From NCBI GenBank assembly GCA_017447805.1, contig JAFSMR010000027.1, positions 1 to 48,806 of the forward strand: a stretch of 48,806 nt of DNA, read 5' to 3'. This stretch comes from Kiritimatiellia bacterium (GTDB taxonomy: Bacteria; Verrucomicrobiota; Kiritimatiellia; RFP12; UBA1067). The translations under genes were made by a program, and so were the position numbers. How positions within the stretch are numbered: position 1 is the stretch's first letter; each line of letters begins with the position of its first letter. The notes under the pieces were generated by a model that made no database searches, was not told the origin of the DNA, and was given only the letters and a program-made list of their open reading frames with translations. Shown here piece after piece: positions 44,223 to 48,806 of this stretch.

Positions 44223-44906
44223 ATGAAAATGAAAGCTGTAATCGCAATGACAACTTTGGCGCTCGGGGCGTTGAGCATCCTGGCGGCCGAGCCACTAGTG
44301 CTGATAACGACGACTGATACTCCGCCATATTCGTATCGCGACGAGGCAACAGGCGAAATAGTAGGCTTGGAAATCGATATAGCGCGTTCAGCGGCGGCGA
44401 AGCTCGGTCGCGAGCTCGAGATACGCAAGGCGAAATTTCCAGAGCTTCTGCCGATGGTAAGCGAAGGCGCGGCTGATATGGCGGCCTCTGGAATCACGAT
44501 TACCGAGGGAAGGCGGCAGGCGGTGGATTTCTCGATTCCCTACGCGACTGAAGGCGGCATGTTTCTATATCGCGCCGAAGATAAGATGCCGACGATGATT
44601 CTCGCCGAGAGGCTTAGGATAGCGACAATGGACGCCTCTACATACGATTTTTATCTCTCGTCGCATGGGATAGACCCTATACGCTACGATTCGTATGCGC
44701 ATGCGATGGACGAGCTTACGGCCGGGCGCGTCGATGCGATATTCTACGATAGCTGCACGGTTAAGCTAAAGGCGGCGGAGTCCGGCGGGGCGCTTGCCGC
44801 TTCGCGGCTTGAGACGCGAGAAAACTTCGGTATCGCGCTCAGGAAGGGCAATGAAGCGCTAAAGGCGGCGCTGGACGAGGCCATAATGGCGAGGAGGGCG
44901 AAATGA
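44223..44906 (+). CDS. Periplasmic amino-acid-type substrate-binding protein
   Basis: The protein has 227 residues with a signal peptide (MKMKAVIAMTTLALGALSILAAE). The rest is a family 3 solute-binding fold: DTPPYSYRDEATGEIVGLEIDIA, MVSEGAADMAASGITITEGR and VDFSIPYATEGG are the usual ligand-site stretches for polar amino acids. No ABC permease or ATPase is nearby. Instead its stop overlaps the start of a membrane PP2C phosphatase gene (ATGA), so it is probably a ligand sensor for that protein rather than a transport component. I use the ATG at 44223 (a second ATG is two codons on); the GTG at 44172 would give a poor signal peptide. Confidence 0.9.
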   Translation: MKMKAVIAMTTLALGALSILAAEPLVLITTTDTPPYSYRDEATGEIVGLEIDIARSAAAKLGRELEIRKAKFPELLPMVSEGAADMAASGITITEGRRQAVDFSIPYATEGGMFLYRAEDKMPTMILAERLRIATMDASTYDFYLSSHGIDPIRYDSYAHAMDELTAGRVDAIFYDSCTVKLKAAESGGALAASRLETRENFGIALRKGNEALKAALDEAIMARRAK

Positions 44907-46624
44907 AGGCGACTGCGCAACGCAAACTCGTATGGCGGCTTGTAGGCGCGGTCGTAATCGCGTTTACGGCGTCGATGATTCTTACATGGATACTGCACGA
45001 GCGCATTACCAAAAAAGAGATGTACCGTCTTTTCGATAATGTATTCAAAGATGTCCAAGTCGATATTCGCGAGCGGGTAGACGCGAGGATGCTGCGGCAG
45101 GCGATGTTCGTGCGCGATAGATACTACGAAATGCGCGAAGAGGCATGGTGGGGCGACCCAGACGAATCTTCGAGACGTCTTCGCGATTTGGCGAACGAGC
45201 TTGGCGTAGACGAGATATGCATAGCCAACGAGGCCGGTCTTCTTACTCATAGCGCGCGGCGCGAGGAGGTCGGCGCTCTTGATTTCACGACGGCGGAAGG
45301 TCAGGCTAGGGAATTCGCATCGCTCTTGAGCGACAAATACGAAGTAACGCAGCCGCTGTTGCCGAATTCGCTGAGAGGCGAGATGGTGAAGTATGTCGGC
45401 GTATGGCTGCCGGATGGCGGGTTTGTGCAAGTCGGCGGACGCGAGAAATCGGTAAGAAATCTCGCCCGCACGGCGGTAACTGGTCTGACGCACGGCTGGC
45501 ATGTAAGCGGCGATGATGGCGGAATATACATAACTACCGGCAACGGCACGATTATTTCGCATCCGGTTGAGGGGCGTGAAGGCGGCCAATGGCGCGACCC
45601 CGGCGAAGATAGCTATTGCGAAAAGAGAGTAATCGAGGGCTTCCCGGTATATATCGTAATACCGAAAAGGACTGCTATCGTAGAGCGGCGTGTTTTAGTT
45701 ACGACCTCTGCATTCTTGAACGGCATGGCGCTCGTTCTCGCGGCGTTTCTCGTAGGTATAGTCATAGCGCACTACGTAAAGGGGCAGCTCGCGGCGCAAC
45801 GCAAGAAAGAGATGGCAATGGCGGCGGAAATTCAAGAAAGCGCCATTCCGAGGACATTCCCGCCATTCCCGGGCGAGCGGCGAATCGATATATTCGCCGA
45901 TATGAATACGGCGAAGGATGTCGGCGGCGACTTCTACGATTTCTATTTCTCGGGCCCGAAGAAAGTAATCTTTCTTATCGCCGATGTGAGCGGCAAGGGC
46001 GTGCCGGCGGCGCTATTCATGATGAGGGCGAAAGCTTCAATCAAAGGAATCGCACAAACCGGGCGACCTCTCGATGAGGTCGTTACCGAAGCTAACGAGG
46101 CTTTGAGTCGCGATAATGGCGCGAATATGTTCGTGACGGCGTGGATTGGCGAAATCGACCTCGAGACTGGCTTGGTTACATACGTCAACGCCGGTCACAA
46201 CCCGCCGATTTTATTGAAAGTCGAAAGTCAAAAGTCGAATGTCATTAGCGAGAGGGCGGCTATCCCCAGCCGCCGCGCGCTCTGTATCGAATGGGTAAAG
46301 GAAAAATCCGGACCGATGCTGGGGTTCATGGAAGGCGTCAGCTACAAATCGCACACGCTACAGCTAAAGCCGGGCGACGCGCTATATCTATACACGGACG
46401 GAATTACGGAGCAGCCCGATACGAAGGGCGAACTCTTTGGCGAAGAGCGGCTCGAGAGCGATATAGCCGGCCTCCTCGAGAGCGGTATAGCGCTATTCGA
46501 TGGCGAGCGCTCTAAGATTCTTGGCGCGGTGCTCGCGTGCGTTCGCGCTCACGGGCTTGGCGTAGAGCAGGCGGATGACTGCACTCAGCTGCTGATGCGT
46601 TATAATGGAGTCGGTGACTTGTAA
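44903..46624 (+). CDS. Membrane-bound SpoIIE/RsbU-type PP2C phosphatase
   Basis: The protein has 573 residues. It has a membrane helix (about 10-32), an extracytoplasmic sensor (about 33-270, Cache-like), a second helix (about 272-296), and a cytoplasmic SpoIIE domain. That domain has AAEIQESAIPRTFPPFPG, AKDVGGDFYDF (metal Asp), DVSGKGVPAALFM, NAGHNPPILL and YTDGITEQ. Such phosphatases act on serine/threonine phospho-anti-anti-sigma factors or similar proteins. There is no HAMP of clear form. About 20 residues (KVESQKSNVISERAAIPS) encoded by an AAAGTCGAAAGTC-like simple repeat are inserted in the phosphatase domain after ILL. RBS is GGAGG. The upstream binding protein is its likely partner. 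No anti-sigma genes lie nearby. Confidence 0.9.
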   Translation: MKATAQRKLVWRLVGAVVIAFTASMILTWILHERITKKEMYRLFDNVFKDVQVDIRERVDARMLRQAMFVRDRYYEMREEAWWGDPDESSRRLRDLANELGVDEICIANEAGLLTHSARREEVGALDFTTAEGQAREFASLLSDKYEVTQPLLPNSLRGEMVKYVGVWLPDGGFVQVGGREKSVRNLARTAVTGLTHGWHVSGDDGGIYITTGNGTIISHPVEGREGGQWRDPGEDSYCEKRVIEGFPVYIVIPKRTAIVERRVLVTTSAFLNGMALVLAAFLVGIVIAHYVKGQLAAQRKKEMAMAAEIQESAIPRTFPPFPGERRIDIFADMNTAKDVGGDFYDFYFSGPKKVIFLIADVSGKGVPAALFMMRAKASIKGIAQTGRPLDEVVTEANEALSRDNGANMFVTAWIGEIDLETGLVTYVNAGHNPPILLKVESQKSNVISERAAIPSRRALCIEWVKEKSGPMLGFMEGVSYKSHTLQLKPGDALYLYTDGITEQPDTKGELFGEERLESDIAGLLESGIALFDGERSKILGAVLACVRAHGLGVEQADDCTQLLMRYNGVGDL

Positions 46625-46629
46625 AGGGG

Positions 46630-47862
46630 GTGGGCCAATAAAAATGCTTTAAGACGCTTTGGCCAGACATGAATCGTAAGCATAAGCAGTTTCTCCGTTT
46701 AGTGATTCCCTGTGTATGGAATTGATGGTATCTTCAAGTTGTCGTATCTGTTTTCTAGTTAGGTTGTTGAAATCGGTACCCTTAGGATACCAGCGTCTGA
46801 CAAGTCTGTTGCAGTTTTCGATGGAACCTTTTTCGTATGATGCGTAGGCTCTTGTGTAATAGACCTTGGAATTGAAGAGTTTGTCTAGACGCTTCTGGTC
46901 TAGGAACTCGCATCCGTTGTCCGTGGTGACGCTTAGAACGGTCGGCAAGGCGCCTCTTCGCTTCATTCGTCGGATAGCATTTGCTACTTCGTCTTGGTTT
47001 ATGAAGTTGATATGTTCGATGACATAATGTTTGGAGCATCTATCGAGCATGACGAGGAGTCCGCCTTTCGATCCTTTGCGCGATAGTACCGTATCCATTT
47101 CCCAGTGTCCTAACACTTTAGCATCCGAAGCTGACTTTGGCCTATCCTTCAGTTGTCGTCTGCCTGGCACGGTCTTTGCTTCGTGAGCGGGATTCTTAGG
47201 CTTTCGCTTTTTGCCTGGATGATATGGCGTGTCGCCGTGGAAAACGCCCATATCTCCGGCCTCGATGTGGTTGTAGAAGGTCTTCAGACACGGGATATCT
47301 CTATCTGGGAGGGCCTCGACAATCATCATTCGTGCATCATAAGGCGAACGTTTGAGTTTCAGTACGGCATACCTGAAGAGTATTGCCATTGAGATTGTCA
47401 GTTTCATTCTTGTTCCCATGTTGTTTTTACCCTCGTTGATTGATTCCATGGCCTGTTGCGGATCGTATTCCGGGTACACCCAGCGCTTGCCTTTTCGGAT
47501 TATGGGGCCTGTCGCGCCTCGCTTCAGTTCGCGCTGCCAGGTGGCGTACGCCAAGTTGTGCAGCCTTGCGAACCGCCTGAGCGAGATTGTGGTCGAACTG
47601 TTGACATACTTGTTCCAAGCCCTCGCAAGATTTTTGCGCATTTCTTGCGTTAGGTGCGCACCTGAAGGCTTTTTTATGGTATAATATCGCTTGCTCACAG
47701 CATCTGCCTTTCGTAATGGTTGTTTTGAAGTCCCCATTATACACGATTTGGCCGATGTTGTGGGCGATTTTTTTCGGCGGCGACCACCCCCTAGGGGGTG
47801 GTGTGGTGTCCCTTGCTCCTTCGACGAACCCCATGGTCTTCCTTTCTTTTTGAGTGGCTCAC
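46630..47862. mobile_element. IS30-family insertion sequence
   Basis: Terminal inverted repeats are GTGGGCCAATAAAAATG (46630-46646) and, read inward on the other strand, GTGAGCCACTCAAAAAG (47862-47846): 13 of 17 match. They enclose one transposase gene. The left end lies 5 nt after the stop of the phosphatase gene, so that gene is intact. No clear target duplication is visible. Near the right end is a palindrome CCACCCCCTAGGGGGTGG (about 47786-47803). The element length is about 1.23 kb. Confidence 0.78.
46649..47698 (-). CDS. IS30-family transposase
   Basis: The protein has 349 residues from a GTG at 47698 (GAAAGG upstream); an ATG at 47737 would add 13 residues, and an open frame continues to 47875 outside the element. 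A helix-turn-helix-like N-terminal part (ISLRRFARLHNLAYATWQRE) precedes the catalytic core. The DDE residues are seen in GHWEMDTVLS (Asp), SVTTDNGCEF (Asp) and YEKGSIENCNRL (Glu), with the IS30 landmark RRWYPKGTDFN. It appears intact, so the element may be active. Confidence 0.88.
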   Translation of the reverse strand: MSKRYYTIKKPSGAHLTQEMRKNLARAWNKYVNSSTTISLRRFARLHNLAYATWQRELKRGATGPIIRKGKRWVYPEYDPQQAMESINEGKNNMGTRMKLTISMAILFRYAVLKLKRSPYDARMMIVEALPDRDIPCLKTFYNHIEAGDMGVFHGDTPYHPGKKRKPKNPAHEAKTVPGRRQLKDRPKSASDAKVLGHWEMDTVLSRKGSKGGLLVMLDRCSKHYVIEHINFINQDEVANAIRRMKRRGALPTVLSVTTDNGCEFLDQKRLDKLFNSKVYYTRAYASYEKGSIENCNRLVRRWYPKGTDFNNLTRKQIRQLEDTINSIHRESLNGETAYAYDSCLAKAS

Positions 47863-47905
47863 TAGATTTTACCATTTTCGGTTATAATGGAGTCGAAAGT
47901 CGCGC

Positions 47906-47934
47906 TTGAAGATTGGCGGAATTTATGGTAAAAT
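47906..47934 (+). promoter_or_regulatory. Promoter of the glycine-rich protein (leaderless type)
   Basis: TTGAAG (47906-47911), 17 nt, TAAAAT (47929-47934) preceded by TGG; the ATG follows 9 nt later and no RBS is seen. Confidence 0.72.
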
Positions 47935-47943
47935 ATACGACAC

Positions 47944-48806
47944 ATGAAGCGTAAGAGTGTAAATAGCTTTCGTATTTTGGCGTACGCACGCGCGCGCGTG
48001 AGGGCTTTTGCCTTGTCGCTCGCGGCGTTTTTGCCTTTGGCTATATTGGCGAGCACGGGATTCACAGAGTCCGAAACGCTCGTTTCGTCGTACAACGGCA
48101 AGGAACTTAAAGACGGTAAGGTCTATGTCGCATCCGACGGCGCAGGAGCAATTTTCACCGCATTGTCGACAAAGAGCGCACTGCGCGTAGCCGATGGCGC
48201 GACAGTTGTAATCTACATCCCCAAGGGCAAGAAACTGACGGCGAATGGAGCTGATGCGAGCGGCACCACGGGCGCGGGCGCGGGCATCGAGGTGCCGACG
48301 AACTCCACGCTGATCGTGACTGGCGGCGGCGAGCTCGACGCCAGGGGCGGCGATGCGGCGAATGGCGTTGGAGGTGGTAATGGTTCCTCCGGCTCCTTTC
48401 GGAGCGGTCTCGATTATTGGACGGCGGGCACTGGCGGCGGTGGTGGCGCGGGCGGTGGCGGCGGCGGCGCGGCAATCGGCGGCGTAGGCGGCACTGGCGG
48501 CACTGGTGGCGGTGGCGGCACATCTTGGGAAAACGAATGCCATTATTTTAGCGCAAATGAATATACTGCGAATGGTTCAGGCGGCAATGGCGGCTCCGGC
48601 GGCGGAAATGGCACCAGTTCGGGAACGCTTTACCTGCTAGGGTCGCTTAATGCTACGGCGACCGGCGGCTCGAAGGGTTCCGGCGGCGGCGGCGGATCAG
48701 CTGGTTCTCGTGTCGGTGAGGAATTTGAAACATATTGGTTCATGTTCGGCTATGGCGGCGGCGGTGGCGGCGGTGCGGGCGGTAGCGCCGCTCCAAACGC
48801 CATCGG
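47944..48806 (+). CDS. Glycine-rich secreted protein, cut by the window end
   Basis: The frame is open from the ATG at 47944 to the window edge (287 codons). The N terminus is basic (MKRKSVNSFRILAYARARVR) followed by a hydrophobic signal (AFALSLAAFLPLAILAS). After a short domain comes a beta-type segment, ALRVADGATVVIYIPKGK...LIVTGGGELDARGGDAANG. From about residue 140 the protein is dominated by Gly runs (GGGGGAGGGGGG and similar), broken by short non-Gly loops. It resembles glycine-rich surface proteins with stacked repeats. The function and C-terminal anchor are not visible. Long antisense frames over this GC-rich region are artefacts. Confidence 0.85.
   Translation, partial: MKRKSVNSFRILAYARARVRAFALSLAAFLPLAILASTGFTESETLVSSYNGKELKDGKVYVASDGAGAIFTALSTKSALRVADGATVVIYIPKGKKLTANGADASGTTGAGAGIEVPTNSTLIVTGGGELDARGGDAANGVGGGNGSSGSFRSGLDYWTAGTGGGGGAGGGGGGAAIGGVGGTGGTGGGGGTSWENECHYFSANEYTANGSGGNGGSGGGNGTSSGTLYLLGSLNATATGGSKGSGGGGGSAGSRVGEEFETYWFMFGYGGGGGGGAGGSAAPNAI

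Noticed and set aside
44223..44906. An ABC amino-acid transporter operon
   Set aside because: No permease or ATPase gene is adjacent; the coupled gene is a phosphatase.
47923..48543. Ala/Arg-rich minus-strand frames opposite the glycine-rich gene
   Set aside because: They are antisense to Gly codons (GGC read as GCC) and overlap a gene with promoter and signal peptide.

Overview
The window is bacterial, about half G+C and gene-dense. It looks like a member of the Verrucomicrobiota/Kiritimatiellota/Lentisphaerota group. The support is indirect: a PEP-CTERM sorting signal, secreted proteins ending in FFKIVR/FFRV-type tails, autotransporter-associated beta-strand repeats, a TadC-FHA-PEGA cluster and a type II-C CRISPR system. 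No rRNA is present, so this placement is inference. Promoters are unusually readable: TTGnnn (or TAGAnn), 16-18 nt, then an extended -10 of the form TGnTATAAT.

Layout. 325-2418: three small secreted proteins, the last PEP-CTERM anchored. 2419-3175: repeat-rich intergenic DNA. 3176-12553 (+): one tight operon metG, tadC-like, FHA, PEGA, tlyA, kbl, D-aminoacylase-like. 12543-20626 (-): a convergent operon read from the HIT gene leftwards: HIT, dinG, thiD, rluB, a BioD-BioA fusion and a BioW-BioF fusion, giving four biotin steps in two polypeptides. 20749-20836: tRNA-Ser(UGA), then a secreted protein with an internal duplication. 22017-23963 (-): a C10 (streptopain-type) protease. 24080-30272 (+): leuA, an M48 lipoprotein protease, thiC, a kinase-less McsA/McsB hybrid and secY. 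30461-31084: a shortened RhuM-like gene.

31471-38233 is a complete type II-C CRISPR-Cas9 locus. A tracrRNA on the minus strand is divergent from cas9-cas1-cas2, and the two promoters overlap. A bidirectional terminator separates cas2 from a 25-repeat, 24-spacer array. The array is read on the minus strand, opposite to the cas genes, from an external promoter at its far end. In addition every repeat ends in an extended -10 box (TGATACAAT) with a -35-like TTGATG 16 nt upstream, so each spacer can have its own promoter, as known for Neisseria type II-C.

38411-38578 holds another tandem repeat array. 38712-40821 is a NarL-type histidine kinase/response regulator pair. 41045-43933 is a large secreted beta-repeat protein. 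44223-46624 is an amino-acid-binding-type protein coupled by a 4-nt overlap to a membrane PP2C/SpoIIE phosphatase. 46630-47862 is an IS30-family element. 47944 to the end is a glycine-rich secreted protein cut by the window edge.

The least explained structure is a set of three intergenic tandem arrays that differ in sequence but share an exact 42-bp period and a palindromic core. Other points of interest are the CRISPR architecture, the McsA/McsB hybrid without a kinase domain, the biotin gene fusions, the binding-protein/phosphatase pair, and a group of promoters whose -10 box lies only 7-11 nt from the start codon, implying leaderless mRNAs.
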